This document shows positions 25,753 to 34,430 of a stretch of DNA of 64,000 nucleotides, piece after piece; within the stretch, counting starts at the first letter, position 1; each line of letters starts with the position of its first letter. Under the pieces are notes generated by a model. The model searched no databases and was not told the origin of the DNA. It was given only the letters and a program-made list of their open reading frames with translations. Location of the stretch: assembly GCA_964472035.1 (NCBI GenBank), contig CAYYIT010000006.1:1-64000 (forward strand). The letters are read 5' to 3'. A program made the position numbers and the translations under genes. This stretch comes from UBA3855 sp964472035. GTDB taxonomy: Bacteria; Bacillota; Clostridia; Oscillospirales; Ruminococcaceae.

Positions 25753-27175
25753 ATGACATTCAAGAAGTTCCTGTCCGCAGTGACAGCCGCATCCCTTTGC
25801 CTTGGTATGAGCGCAATGCTTCCGACGCATTCCGAAGCTGCCGATGAACCGCTGCGCATCCTTGCGGTGGGCGATTCCATCACTGACGGCTACATCAACG
25901 GAGACAATGGCTACCGAAAGTATCTCTGCTACTACCTGCAGCAGAATGGCATTTCCTATGACATGGTCGGCCCGAAAAACAACTGGACGGATTCTGTGAC
26001 CTACAACTGGAACGGCACAGAGTTCAGCTACGACCCTGCCCACGCCGGCAACAGCGGCTATGCGATCATGAATTACAACGGCAGAAGCGGCTGCTATGAG
26101 GATCTGTTCTCCAATACCTACACCGTTGACAGCGTGTCCGGCAATATGATCGAGGCGTACGATCCCGATATGATCCTCCTGCAGATCGGTACCAATGACC
26201 TCCTCGATGCGCGTCTGGAAGCCGGAAGCGGCAGCGGTGATATTACCGAGACCACCAGTGCCCTCGATCGTCTGGAGACGCTCGTCGATGAGATCCTCAG
26301 CAATATGGACAGCACGGATGTCCTGTTCGTCAGCACCATTCCGGATATCGATGCGGCAACACGCTCCGACTGGCTAAGTGCTTACAACTGGGTCTACGGC
26401 ATCGATACCTATAACGATATTGCAGGTCTTACGGCCAAGGTGCAGGAATGCGTGGATACCTATAATGCCGGTGTGGCTGCGCTGGTTGCAGAGAAGCAGG
26501 CAGAGGGTAAGAATGTGCAGTTCGGTGACATCAACAGCTGCATCGACATCAGCGCAGGCGACCTCGAGGACGGCGTGCATCCCAGCGAGCAGGGCTATGC
26601 GAAAATGGGCGCACACTGGGCGGAAAAGATCACTGCCTATCTTGGCGGCGAAGTAGTTCTTCCCACTGAGCCTCCGACGGAAGAGCCGACCGCAGAGCCC
26701 ACCGAGCCTACAACGGAAGAACCCACNNNNNNNNNNNNNNNNNNNNNNNNNNNNNNNNNNNNNNNNNNNNNNNNNNNNNNNNNNNNNNNNNNNNNNNNNN
26801 NNNNNNNNNNNNNNNNNNNNNNNNNNCGCAGAGCCCACCGAGCCTACAACCGAAGAACCGACCGCAGAGCCCACCGAGCCTACAACCGAAGAACCGACCG
26901 CAGAGCCCACCGAGCCTCCGACGGAAGAACCCACCGCAGAACCCACTGAGCCTCCGACGGAAGGGCCTGCCGCAGATCTGATCGGTGATATCAACGGCGA
27001 CGGCGAACGAACCGTGCTTGACATCATAATGCTGCAGAAACACCTCCTCACCCAGGAGCCAATGGATGCCGCATGTGCAGCTCGTGCCGATCTGACGAAG
27101 GATGGCGTGATCGACTGCTTCGACCTTGGCATGGTGAAGCGTTATGTACTGGTATTTACCCCCATGTCTCTCTGA
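25753..27175 (+). CDS. SGNH esterase with C-terminal type I dockerin, interrupted by an assembly gap
   Basis: A secreted cellulosomal enzyme. A signal peptide (to about residue 33) precedes an SGNH hydrolase domain with Ser42 (AVGDSITDG), GTND at 146-149 and Asp273/His276 (DGVHPSEQG). Then comes a linker of TEEPTAEPTEPT-type repeats, in which 100 N are inserted, and a dockerin with two calcium loops: DINGDGERTVLD and DLTKDGVIDCFD. The reading frame before the gap and that of the dockerin agree only if the true gap is a multiple of three, so the 100-N length is a placeholder and naive translation shifts frame. Probably an acetyl-xylan or similar carbohydrate esterase. Start ATG 25753 follows AAAGGAAG. 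Confidence 0.88.
26670..26960 (+). repeat. Pro-Thr-Glu linker repeat containing the gap
   Basis: Tandem units of about 30-36 bases encoding TEEPTAEPTEPT variants on both sides of the gap. Near-identical units explain why the assembly failed here. Confidence 0.85.
26727..26826. other. Assembly gap of exactly 100 N
   Basis: Placeholder gap within the linker of the dockerin esterase; the real length is unknown. Confidence 0.99.
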
Positions 27176-27190
27176 ATGAAAATATGAAAC

Positions 27191-27222
27191 ACAGGGTATC
27201 CCGAAAAGGGATACCCTGTTTT
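27191..27222 (+). terminator. Terminator of the dockerin esterase gene
   Basis: ACAGGGTATCCC and GGGATACCCTGT form a 12-bp stem with a GAAAA loop, followed by TTTT. It lies four bases from the end of the convergent asnB gene and may stop both. Confidence 0.85.
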
Positions 27223-27225
27223 GCA

Positions 27226-29067
27226 TTATAGAACGACCTTTACCCCATATTTCTCCATCCAGTAATCCATCTGGGCAAAGTACGCGATCGTCTGGGGCTT
27301 TGTCATGAGCTGACCGTACCACTGCACGGATTCTTCGCCGTACATCAGCTTCTCAAGCGCATCGCGCCGGAGGATCTGCAGGATCGGTGCTTCCGGATCT
27401 CTGAGGCGATCTTCCAGAAGTGCAGTGACGGCCGCCAGATAATTGGGATTGTGCGTCTTCGGATAGGGACTCTTCTTGCGCCACAGGACGCGTTCCGGCA
27501 GATAATCGCGCATTGCCGCACGCAGCAGGCCCTTTTCATAGCCGTTGTATTCCTTGAAGTCCCACGGAACGTTATACAGATACTGCGCGATCCGGTAGTC
27601 GCAGAAGGGAACGCGTACCTCCAGAGAATTGTACATGCTCATCCTGTCCTTGCGGTCAAGCAGCGTCTGCATGAACCAGTCCAGATTCAGCCGCATCATT
27701 TCGCGCATCCTGCTCTCCTCCGGCTTTTCATCGGAAAGCAGCGCGGTGCGGCGGAGCGTTGCGCGGTATTCTCTGTCAATATCACCGGAGCGTTCCAGAA
27801 GCGCAGCGATCTCGGGTTTTGCAAAGCTAAGACGATAGGCCGTACTCTGCGACCAAGGGAAACCGTACGCTGCGCGGATGGCAGGATCCCGGTACCATGG
27901 ATAGCCGCCGAACAGCTCGTCGGCGCATTCGCCGGAGAGGGCGACCGTTACATGCTCACGGATCTCCCTGCAGAACAGGAGGAGGGACGCATCCACATCA
28001 GCCATGCCCGGAAGATCCCGTGCCTCCACCGCCTCAAATAATGCCTGCGTGAGCGCAGGCGTATCCAGCACCGTCCAGTGGTGGGACACTCCGAGGTACT
28101 CCTGCATCTGCCGGATGTAGGAAGGATCGCTGTTCGGCTGGAATTTGCTCTTCTGGAAGTAGCGGTCATTGTCCAGATAGTCCACGGAAAAGGTGTGCAG
28201 CGCCTTTCCCTGTGACGCAAATTCCCTCGCCGCCACGGAGGAGATCAGGCTGGAATCCAGACCGCCCGAAAGGAATGTGCCGACCGGCACATCGGATACC
28301 AGCTGGCGTTTGATGGCATCCGTGAGAAGGAACCGTACATGTTCCGTCGTTTGTTTGAAGTTCTCTGTATGCTCCGCCGCACGGAGCGACCAGTAACAAC
28401 GCGTCTGCAGACCGCCATCCTTCGTGTATGTCGCGCAGTGCGCCGGCAGCAGCTCCGCCATGCCCCGGAACACACCGCAGCCGGGTGTCCTGCCCGGACC
28501 GAACATCAGCAGCTGACTGATGCCGTTCAGGTCAATTTCGTGCGGCACCTCCGGATGCGCAAGCACAGCCTTCAGCTCCGAGCCGAATACGAGTCGTTCC
28601 GGTGACAGATGGTAGAACAGCGGTTTGACGCCGATCCTGTCGCGCGCCAGGAACAGCTTCTGCGTGCGATGCTCCCATATCGCAAAGGCGAAGATACCGT
28701 TGCACAGCTCCACACAGTCTTCCCCGTATGCCACATAGGCTTTGAGCAGGACCTCGGTATCCGCGTGGGTATCGAAGCTGTAGCCGTCGCGGAGCAGTTT
28801 TTCGCGGATCTCCTCGGTGTTGTACAGCTCACCGTTATAGACGATGGTATAGGAACCGCGCGGATCCTCGTAGTGCATCGGCTGCTTTCCGTTTTCTGGA
28901 TCAATGACGGAAAGGCGCGTATGGACCAGCGCTGCATGCTCCGTCAGCAGAATGCCTTTCTGATCGGGACCCCGCCGATGCAGAACACACTGCATCCGTT
29001 CCGGCGTTTTGTCATGCATACGCAGAAGATCCGCTTGAAAATCGATAATGCCTGCAATACCGCACAT
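27226..29067 (-). CDS. asnB: Glutamine-hydrolysing asparagine synthetase
   Basis: A 613-residue enzyme with an N-terminal class II glutaminase domain starting MCGIAGIIDF, where Cys2 becomes the nucleophile after Met removal, plus HRRGPDQKG and YNGELYN. The C-terminal synthetase domain has the pyrophosphatase loop FLSGGLDSSLISS. It makes asparagine from aspartate, glutamine and ATP. The start at 29067 is chosen over the ATG two codons upstream because Cys2 must follow Met and AGGAGAG is then well spaced. Divergent from a LysR-family regulator over 292 bases, a typical arrangement for regulation by that protein, but this is inference. Confidence 0.95.
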   Translation of the reverse strand: MCGIAGIIDFQADLLRMHDKTPERMQCVLHRRGPDQKGILLTEHAALVHTRLSVIDPENGKQPMHYEDPRGSYTIVYNGELYNTEEIREKLLRDGYSFDTHADTEVLLKAYVAYGEDCVELCNGIFAFAIWEHRTQKLFLARDRIGVKPLFYHLSPERLVFGSELKAVLAHPEVPHEIDLNGISQLLMFGPGRTPGCGVFRGMAELLPAHCATYTKDGGLQTRCYWSLRAAEHTENFKQTTEHVRFLLTDAIKRQLVSDVPVGTFLSGGLDSSLISSVAAREFASQGKALHTFSVDYLDNDRYFQKSKFQPNSDPSYIRQMQEYLGVSHHWTVLDTPALTQALFEAVEARDLPGMADVDASLLLFCREIREHVTVALSGECADELFGGYPWYRDPAIRAAYGFPWSQSTAYRLSFAKPEIAALLERSGDIDREYRATLRRTALLSDEKPEESRMREMMRLNLDWFMQTLLDRKDRMSMYNSLEVRVPFCDYRIAQYLYNVPWDFKEYNGYEKGLLRAAMRDYLPERVLWRKKSPYPKTHNPNYLAAVTALLEDRLRDPEAPILQILRRDALEKLMYGEESVQWYGQLMTKPQTIAYFAQMDYWMEKYGVKVVL

Positions 29068-29199
29068 ATCCATCTCTCCTTATCTGGTATTCGCTGTGGT
29101 CATTCTCAGTATATGCAGAAGCCCCTGTCGGTGCAACAGCACAAAATATAAGAATTATCCAAAATTATAGCGATTTTTAGCAATCAACCGCGGAAACTA

Positions 29200-29228
29200 T
29201 TGACATATCTTCCAGAATTGTGTAAAAT
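29200..29228 (+). promoter_or_regulatory. Promoter upstream of the LysR-family gene
   Basis: TTGACA at 29200-29205 and TAAAAT at 29223-29228 with a 17-base spacer. The leader of about 130 bases contains a TCTGCTGC/GCAGCAGA hairpin near 29299-29317. No asnB promoter is clear on the other strand. Confidence 0.7.
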
Positions 29229-29359
29229 ATAAGAATGATAGATAGTGTACGATTGGGCTGATATATGGGTAATTGCGGGCTTTTGAACAAAGGGGTCTAT
29301 CTGCTGCTGTGCAGCAGAGGTGATTGTTTGGGAGACTATAGCAAAAAGAGGAGTATACT

Positions 29360-30277
29360 ATGCTGGATTTTAGGATTGCAACTTTTCTGAAGTTGTGTGA
29401 AACAAGGAGCTACACCAATACGGCGAAGCTGCTGCACATTACGCAGCCCTCAGTAACGCAGCATATCAAGTATCTGCAAAAGCGTTATCAGTGCAAGCTG
29501 TTTTCCTACGAGGGAAAGACACTTCGTCTGACACCGGAAGGGGAGTATCTGCGCCGTCAGGCACAGGAGATGACCCGCAACAGCACAAAGATCGTGGAGG
29601 ATCTCCAGCGCATGAGTGCAAAGCGCAATGCGCTGCGTTTCGGATGTGACAAGGCCTTCGGCGACCAGCTCGTTCCCAGGATCGTCGGCTCCCTTCTGCA
29701 GGAAGATCCTGCGCTGGAGCTGACATTGCAGATGGAGGATACCCGGACGCTTCTGGAAATGCTGGAAGAGGGCAGGGTCGATTTTATTCTGGTGGATGCC
29801 GCATTTGCCAAACAGGAATTCGAATGCTGTCCGATCGGTACGCAGAAATTCTGCGGCTGGGCAAGTCCCGAGCTGGAAAAAACGCTGCGCGGACTGTCCT
29901 TCCATCGCCTGTTCAGCCAGCGCCTTCTTGTTCAGGAAGAGGGAGCCGGCAGCCGGATGCTTCTGGAAGAGATAATGAAGCAGAAACGCAGCGAGATCGC
30001 TGACTTCCATTCCGTGATGTATTGCAATACCCCCGCTTCCATCCGCGAACTGACAGCAGCCGGTGCAGGCATTACCTTCGATTATGCCTGCTGTATGGAG
30101 GATGCTGTCCGGAAAAATGAGGTTTGCAAGCTGCAGCTGCCGGATATTGCCGATGAGCGTCAGATCGCATTCATGTACCTGAAAGAAAATATGTATGCCG
30201 ATTCCTTCCAGGCATTTTTCCAGACATTTGAGAAATGCTGGAAACGCATGACAGAAAACATCGCTGCTGCGGAATAA
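29360..30277 (+). CDS. LysR-family transcriptional regulator
   Basis: A 305-residue regulator. The N-terminal helix-turn-helix is FLKLCETRSYTNTAKLLHIT-QPSVTQHIKYL, with the connecting helix EGEYLRRQAQEM. The C-terminal effector-binding domain has LRFGCDKAFGDQLVPR and a series of cysteines (ECCPIGTQKFCGW; YACCMED) that might sense redox state, though this is speculation. GAGGAG precedes the ATG. It is divergent from asnB and upstream of the scaffoldin gene; either could be a target. Confidence 0.92.
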   Translation: MLDFRIATFLKLCETRSYTNTAKLLHITQPSVTQHIKYLQKRYQCKLFSYEGKTLRLTPEGEYLRRQAQEMTRNSTKIVEDLQRMSAKRNALRFGCDKAFGDQLVPRIVGSLLQEDPALELTLQMEDTRTLLEMLEEGRVDFILVDAAFAKQEFECCPIGTQKFCGWASPELEKTLRGLSFHRLFSQRLLVQEEGAGSRMLLEEIMKQKRSEIADFHSVMYCNTPASIRELTAAGAGITFDYACCMEDAVRKNEVCKLQLPDIADERQIAFMYLKENMYADSFQAFFQTFEKCWKRMTENIAAAE

Positions 30278-30289
30278 ATACGATAGAAC

Positions 30290-30321
30290 CGCAAACCTTT
30301 AAGACTGCTTTAAGGTTTGCG
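30290..30321 (+). terminator. Weak terminator-like hairpin after the LysR gene
   Basis: CGCAAACCTT and AAGGTTTGCG form a 10-bp stem with a 12-base loop. Only a mixed TGTTACT follows, so termination may be partial. Confidence 0.45.
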
Positions 30322-30384
30322 TGTTACTATATACTCGGAGTCAGTATCGACATCCAAAAAATGAATGGGAAGGAAGAAACGCAT

Positions 30385-31944
30385 ATGAAGAGAAAAGCAA
30401 ACAAGATCGTTGCATGGCTCACAACTGCAGCGATGGCCGTATCCGCATCCATGCTGCCGTTTGCAGTAAGCGCAGCTACCTATAAGAGAGGCGACGTGGA
30501 TCTGGACGGCAGAGTCGGCATCACCGATGTAATCACACTTTGCAAGAGCCTGATGGGTGACGGTGCCCTTACCGCTGCGCAGGCAGCTGTAGCGGACTGT
30601 GACGGTGTAAGCGGCGTTAACACCAATGACGCACTGCAGATCCTCCGTTATCTGGTTGCACTGATCGATGACCTGGGCGGCGACGTAGAAGTGGAAGAAA
30701 CCACCGAGCCGACCGAGGAAGAGACAGTGGCTCCTACTGAGGAAGAGACCGTCGTAGATCCGACTGAGGAAGAGACCGCAGATCCGACTGAGGAAGAGAC
30801 CGTGGTAGATCCGACTGAGGAAGAAACCGCAGCTCCCACTGAGGAAGAGACCGTGGTAGATCCGACTGAGGAAGAAACCACAGCTCCCACCGAGGAAGAG
30901 ACAGTGGCTCCCACTGAGGCTGGCGCAAAGAAAATTGATGCAGTATGGAGCGCAGGAGAGGTTACAGCAAATCCTGGTGAAATGATTATGATTCCGATCA
31001 CGGTAACAGGTGATGTGGATGGCCTGAATCAGTTCAGCTTCACTCTCACTTATGATGATGGTTTTGAAGCCGAGTGTGTTAATGTTGTGCAGGGCGATGC
31101 ATATCCGGATCTTGATATGACCGTTGATTTTGATACCAATACAATCATTGCAAACACTACAGATATGACACAAAACTATGTGGCTGCGGATGGTTCTGTT
31201 GTTTGTGAAGTATACCTTTCGATTGCAGAAGATGCAGAAGCTGGACAGTATGCAGTTATTCTGAATAATATGCAGATTTATAATGCTGATGGTGTGATGC
31301 TGATTCCCGATATGACCGATGGTTCTATTGAAATCCTTGGTCAGGCTACCGAGGCTCCCACTGAGGAAGAGACAGTAGCTCCCACCGAGGAAGAGACAGT
31401 AGCTCCCACCGAGGAAGAAACTGTAGAACCGACCGAGGAAGAGACCGCAGCTCCTACCGAGGAAGAGACTGTAGAACCGACTGAGGAAGAAACCGAGGCT
31501 CCGACCGAGGAAGACACTGAGGCAGGCCTTGAGGGTACAACGGAGGTTGTCGAAGCCGAGGTTGTCATCGAAACGGATGAGAACGGTAATCAGAAGTCCA
31601 TTATTACTGTGGACAATGCGCAGTCCTATGAGAAGGTGCAGCTGACCATTACCGGCGGCGTACCGAATTGCAGCATTTCCTTCTTTACCTACTATGGTTA
31701 CTGGGATAATGAACTCGGTGAATGGGTCAATGGCGAGGATTGCCCCTCCTATGATGCAGTATTCGATGAGAACGGTACAGCCGTACTGATTGTCGATATC
31801 CCTGCGGATGAGCACTGCACCTCCCTGCAGATCGGTATCAGCTACTATCATTCCTGGAGCAATGAAGAAAGCGATATGGTTCCGAATGATCAGGAAGGCC
31901 TGACATGGGAAGTTGTTGCACAGCTTGTATCCAATGAAGAATGA
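30385..31944 (+). CDS. Dockerin-cohesin adaptor scaffoldin with an unrecognised C-terminal module
   Basis: A 519-residue secreted protein. Signal peptide to about residue 31 (FAVSAA). An N-terminal dockerin (about 36-95) has loops DVDLDGRVGITD and DCDGVSGVNTND; the second has Val instead of Asp/Asn at position 5. A first TEEET-repeat linker (about 97-180) leads to a cohesin-like domain (about 183-320; KIDAVWSAGEVTANPGEMI to DGSIEIL). A second TEEET linker (321-377) leads to a C-terminal beta-rich domain of about 140 residues that I cannot name. Dockerin plus cohesin means it can plug into a scaffold and hold an enzyme, like ScaC-type adaptors of Ruminococcus. There is no LPXTG or membrane anchor. 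Start ATG 30385 follows AAGGAAG. Confidence 0.85.
   Translation: MKRKANKIVAWLTTAAMAVSASMLPFAVSAATYKRGDVDLDGRVGITDVITLCKSLMGDGALTAAQAAVADCDGVSGVNTNDALQILRYLVALIDDLGGDVEVEETTEPTEEETVAPTEEETVVDPTEEETADPTEEETVVDPTEEETAAPTEEETVVDPTEEETTAPTEEETVAPTEAGAKKIDAVWSAGEVTANPGEMIMIPITVTGDVDGLNQFSFTLTYDDGFEAECVNVVQGDAYPDLDMTVDFDTNTIIANTTDMTQNYVAADGSVVCEVYLSIAEDAEAGQYAVILNNMQIYNADGVMLIPDMTDGSIEILGQATEAPTEEETVAPTEEETVAPTEEETVEPTEEETAAPTEEETVEPTEEETEAPTEEDTEAGLEGTTEVVEAEVVIETDENGNQKSIITVDNAQSYEKVQLTITGGVPNCSISFFTYYGYWDNELGEWVNGEDCPSYDAVFDENGTAVLIVDIPADEHCTSLQIGISYYHSWSNEESDMVPNDQEGLTWEVVAQLVSNEE
30700..30915 (+). repeat. First Thr-Glu-Glu-Glu-Thr linker repeat of the scaffoldin
   Basis: Imperfect tandem copies of about 24-30 bases encoding PTEEETV(V/A)DPTEEET-like units between dockerin and cohesin. 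Confidence 0.85.
31346..31515 (+). repeat. Second linker repeat of the scaffoldin
   Basis: Further PTEEETVAPTEEET-type units between the cohesin and the C-terminal module; near identical to the first block, so recombination between the blocks could delete the cohesin. Confidence 0.85.
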
Positions 31945-31960
31945 TCCGAACGGATCAAAG

Positions 31961-31995
31961 AAAAGCCCTTCGTACTCTCGTACGAAGGGCTTTTT
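31961..31995. terminator. Bidirectional terminator between scaffoldin and cyclophilin genes
   Basis: AAAAGCCCTTCGTAC and GTACGAAGGGCTTTT form a 15-bp stem with a TCTC loop; T-runs follow on both strands. Confidence 0.92.
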
Positions 31996-32007
31996 GTAAG
32001 CACTCGA

Positions 32008-32478
32008 TTACTTGATGTAAACGCGCTTCATGATCTGGGGAGTTACGGGCATATCTGCGTAGTTGGTCGCAACGCCTGCGATCTCATCCACGACATCCAT
32101 GCCGGAAACCACCTTGCCGAATGCGGCGTACTGGCCGTCCAGATAGGATGCATCTGCGTGCATGATGAAGAACTGGGAACCTGCGGAATCGGGAGCCTGT
32201 GCTCTTGCCATGGACAGAACACCGCGGGTGTGCTTGAGGTTGTTTACCACGCCGTTTGCGAGGAACTCACCCTTGATGTGCCAGCCGGGACCGCCGGTGC
32301 CGTTGCCCTTGGGGCAGCCGCCCTGGATCATGAAACCGGAAATGACTCTGTGGAAGGTCAGACCATCATAGAAACCATCCTTCACGAGCTTCTCAAAATT
32401 CTCGCAGGAGATCGGAGCGATCTCCGGATACAGCTCAATTTCAATTTCCTTACCGTTTTCCATTTCAATTACAACCAT
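32008..32478 (-). CDS. ppiB: Cyclophilin-type peptidyl-prolyl cis-trans isomerase
   Basis: A 156-residue single-domain cyclophilin without a signal peptide, so cytoplasmic. Typical motifs are FHRVISGFMIQGGCPKGNGTG, GVLSMARAQAPDSAGSQFFI and YLDGQYAAFGKVVSG, containing the catalytic Arg and the Phe, Gln and His positions of the family. It speeds proline isomerisation during folding. GGAGG lies before the ATG. It follows the AAA ATPase gene by 45 bases and likely shares its transcript. Confidence 0.94.
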   Translation of the reverse strand: MVVIEMENGKEIEIELYPEIAPISCENFEKLVKDGFYDGLTFHRVISGFMIQGGCPKGNGTGGPGWHIKGEFLANGVVNNLKHTRGVLSMARAQAPDSAGSQFFIMHADASYLDGQYAAFGKVVSGMDVVDEIAGVATNYADMPVTPQIMKRVYIK

Positions 32479-32523
32479 TGTTTAGCCTCCAGTATTGATA
32501 TTTAACAGCAGTGCTGTTATGGA

Positions 32524-33996
32524 TTAGAATAATTCGACTGCCTCGACGTCTTCCTTGGTGATTGTCACCAGATCCGTATCGGACAGCTCCGTCATCGTAG
32601 AAAGACGGTTTGCCTGATTGGTCAGTGTCTTCTCAAAGAAATTTCGGACATCACGGCCGTTTGCAAAGCCGGGGAGCTTCTTTTCCACGCGCTGCCTGAA
32701 GAACTCACGCACGCAGTCGGCCGCCTCGTCCGTCACCTCGTAGAAGGACTTGCCGCAGATGCCGCTGAAGATATCCATCAGCTCGTCCGCTGTGTAATCA
32801 TCGAACAGGATCTGCTTGTTGAAACGCGAGCGCAGACCCGGATTGGAATCCAGAAAATCCTGCATCAGCTCAGGATAGCCTGCAACAATGACAACGAAAT
32901 CATCTCTGTGATCCTCCATCGCCTTGAGCAGGGTGTTGACCGCCTCCGTACCGAAATCATTTGTACCGGATGCCGCAGTGAGGGAGTAAGCCTCATCAAT
33001 GAACAGGACACCGCCCAGTGCGCTGTCAATGACCTTCTTGGTCTTGATCGCCGTCTGTCCGACATAGCCGCTGACAAGCGCAGAGCGGTCTACTTCGACC
33101 AGATGTCCCTTCTCCAGAACACCGAGCTTGCGGTAGATCTTGCTCATCAGTCTGGCAACGGTGGTCTTGCCGGTACCGGGATTGCCCGAGAATACCATGT
33201 GCAGCGTTACATCCGTCTGCGGCAGACCGCGCTGTGCGCGCATTTTATGTACCTTCAGAAGGTTGATCAGGCTGTTGAGATCCTCCTTGACCTTCGTCAG
33301 ACCTGTCAGGTCATTCAGTCCCTGCAGCAGCTCTTCAAGGGTCTCCTCCGGCTCTTCCGGCTCCGGATTCGGTGTCGGCTCGGAGGGCTCCGCAGCCGCC
33401 TGTGCGGGCACGATCGCCGGCACGTCCATCTTCTCCTTGGCAGAAACCACCGGAGTGACGGGGGCATCATTCATTGCAGGCAGCTTTCCGTCCGGATAGA
33501 GACGCTTCCAGCTGCGCAGATACGCGCTTCGGTAATTCTTCAGGCGAAGCATCAGCGTCGCCATTGCCTTGGTCTGGCGGTCATCGTACTTGCCGTCGTT
33601 GATGATGAATTCCAGTCCCAGCTCGTCCAGGAATTCCAGCAGCATCAGGGAAGTACTGCCGTTGGCAGCCTGATTCTGGATATCCGCATTGATGAACACC
33701 GTCAGCAGGCCGAGGATCGTATCGAAGATGCCGTCCGCGGAGATCTTATGCTCGCGTACAAAGCGTTCCACATAATCCTTGGAGAGCGAGAAGTTCAGGC
33801 AGCGGTTAATGATATCCACCTCATAATCCATGATGGCATGGTCGCTGTCGGCCATATAGAGCATGAACTTCATGATGGAGAACTGTGCATAGTCACGCAT
33901 TGGCATATGGCAGTCCTTGATCCGGAGTCCCTGCTTTTCATATTGTTCACTGAGGCTGTAAATGTACTGCAGTGTATCGTTCATTGAAGGCTTCAA
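32524..33996 (-). CDS. SpoVK/CbbX-like AAA ATPase with an N-terminal TerB-like domain
   Basis: A 490-residue protein. Residues about 30-175 are helical and resemble a TerB-type domain (FMLYMADSDHAIMDYEVDII). A Pro/Glu linker (185-225) leads to an AAA+ module: Walker A GNPGTGKTTVARLM, Walker B GGVLFIDEAYSL, sensor-like VIVAGYPELM and the arginine finger region NPGLRSRFN. SpoVK and CbbX belong to this clade; CbbX remodels Rubisco, SpoVK acts in spore maturation. The start is a TTG at 33994-33996 with AAAGGAG ten bases away; the first ATG, four codons on, is too far. Function here is unproven. Confidence 0.85.
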   Translation of the reverse strand: MKPSMNDTLQYIYSLSEQYEKQGLRIKDCHMPMRDYAQFSIMKFMLYMADSDHAIMDYEVDIINRCLNFSLSKDYVERFVREHKISADGIFDTILGLLTVFINADIQNQAANGSTSLMLLEFLDELGLEFIINDGKYDDRQTKAMATLMLRLKNYRSAYLRSWKRLYPDGKLPAMNDAPVTPVVSAKEKMDVPAIVPAQAAAEPSEPTPNPEPEEPEETLEELLQGLNDLTGLTKVKEDLNSLINLLKVHKMRAQRGLPQTDVTLHMVFSGNPGTGKTTVARLMSKIYRKLGVLEKGHLVEVDRSALVSGYVGQTAIKTKKVIDSALGGVLFIDEAYSLTAASGTNDFGTEAVNTLLKAMEDHRDDFVVIVAGYPELMQDFLDSNPGLRSRFNKQILFDDYTADELMDIFSGICGKSFYEVTDEAADCVREFFRQRVEKKLPGFANGRDVRNFFEKTLTNQANRLSTMTELSDTDLVTITKEDVEAVELF

Positions 33997-34053
33997 GTCG
34001 CTTCAGCTCCTTTATCATTTTCAGCTCCGCTGAGGGAGTGCAGTATTTCTTCT

Positions 34054-34082
34054 ATTATACCAAATTTCCAGTAAAAACACAA
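34054..34082 (-). promoter_or_regulatory. Promoter of the AAA ATPase gene
   Basis: On the minus strand TTGTGT (34082-34077), 17 bases, TATAAT (34059-34054). Confidence 0.75.
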
Positions 34083-34112
34083 GTGGTATTTGAAAAAAGA
34101 AGTGTATTTCTG

Positions 34113-34145
34113 AAAAATCCCCCTGCACCGTCGGATACAGGGGGA
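34113..34145 (-). terminator. Terminator of the abrB-like gene and its operon
   Basis: On the minus strand TCCCCCTG and CAGGGGGA form an 8-bp GC-rich stem with a 12-base loop, followed by TTTTT. Confidence 0.88.
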
Positions 34146-34149
34146 GGGA

Positions 34150-34392
34150 TCATTTCATTTTCAGTTCTGAAACGCATCTCTGACAGATCTTCTTATCATG
34201 ATGATCGATCAGATTCTCATGATTGCCGCAGAGAATGCAGCTCAGCTGACTCTTTCTGAGGATGATGCTGTCGCCCTCAGTGAAGATCTGCAGATAGTCA
34301 TTCTCGTTGATGTCGAGACTTTTCCGCAGCTCCTTGGGAAGCACAAAGCGGCCCAATGTATCGATTCGTCTGAAAATTCCTGTACTTTTCAT
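34150..34392 (-). CDS. AbrB-family transition-state regulator with a four-cysteine tail
   Basis: An 80-residue protein. The first about 50 residues form a SpoVT/AbrB DNA-binding domain: MKSTGIFRRIDTLGRFVLP, KELRKSLDIN and GDSIILRK. Instead of the usual AbrB dimerisation tail, the C-terminus has CILCGNHENLIDHHDKKICQ-RC, a likely zinc-binding knuckle pair. AbrB relatives repress stationary-phase and sporulation genes. The start at 34392 is set by AAGGAG nine bases upstream. Last gene of the obg-mrnC-yebC transcript. Confidence 0.88.
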   Translation of the reverse strand: MKSTGIFRRIDTLGRFVLPKELRKSLDINENDYLQIFTEGDSIILRKSQLSCILCGNHENLIDHHDKKICQRCVSELKMK

Positions 34393-34430
34393 GATGTCAC
34401 ACTCCTTGGTCAAAAAACAAATGTCACGGC

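Noticed and set aside
26827..26949. Arg/His-rich peptide frame after the gap
   Set aside because: It arises only because 100 N are counted as real bases; the correct frame is the PTE linker and dockerin ending at 27175.
30310..31851. 513-codon minus-strand frame across the scaffoldin
   Set aside because: Its repeats are the reverse of the TEEET linker; it has no independent gene signals.
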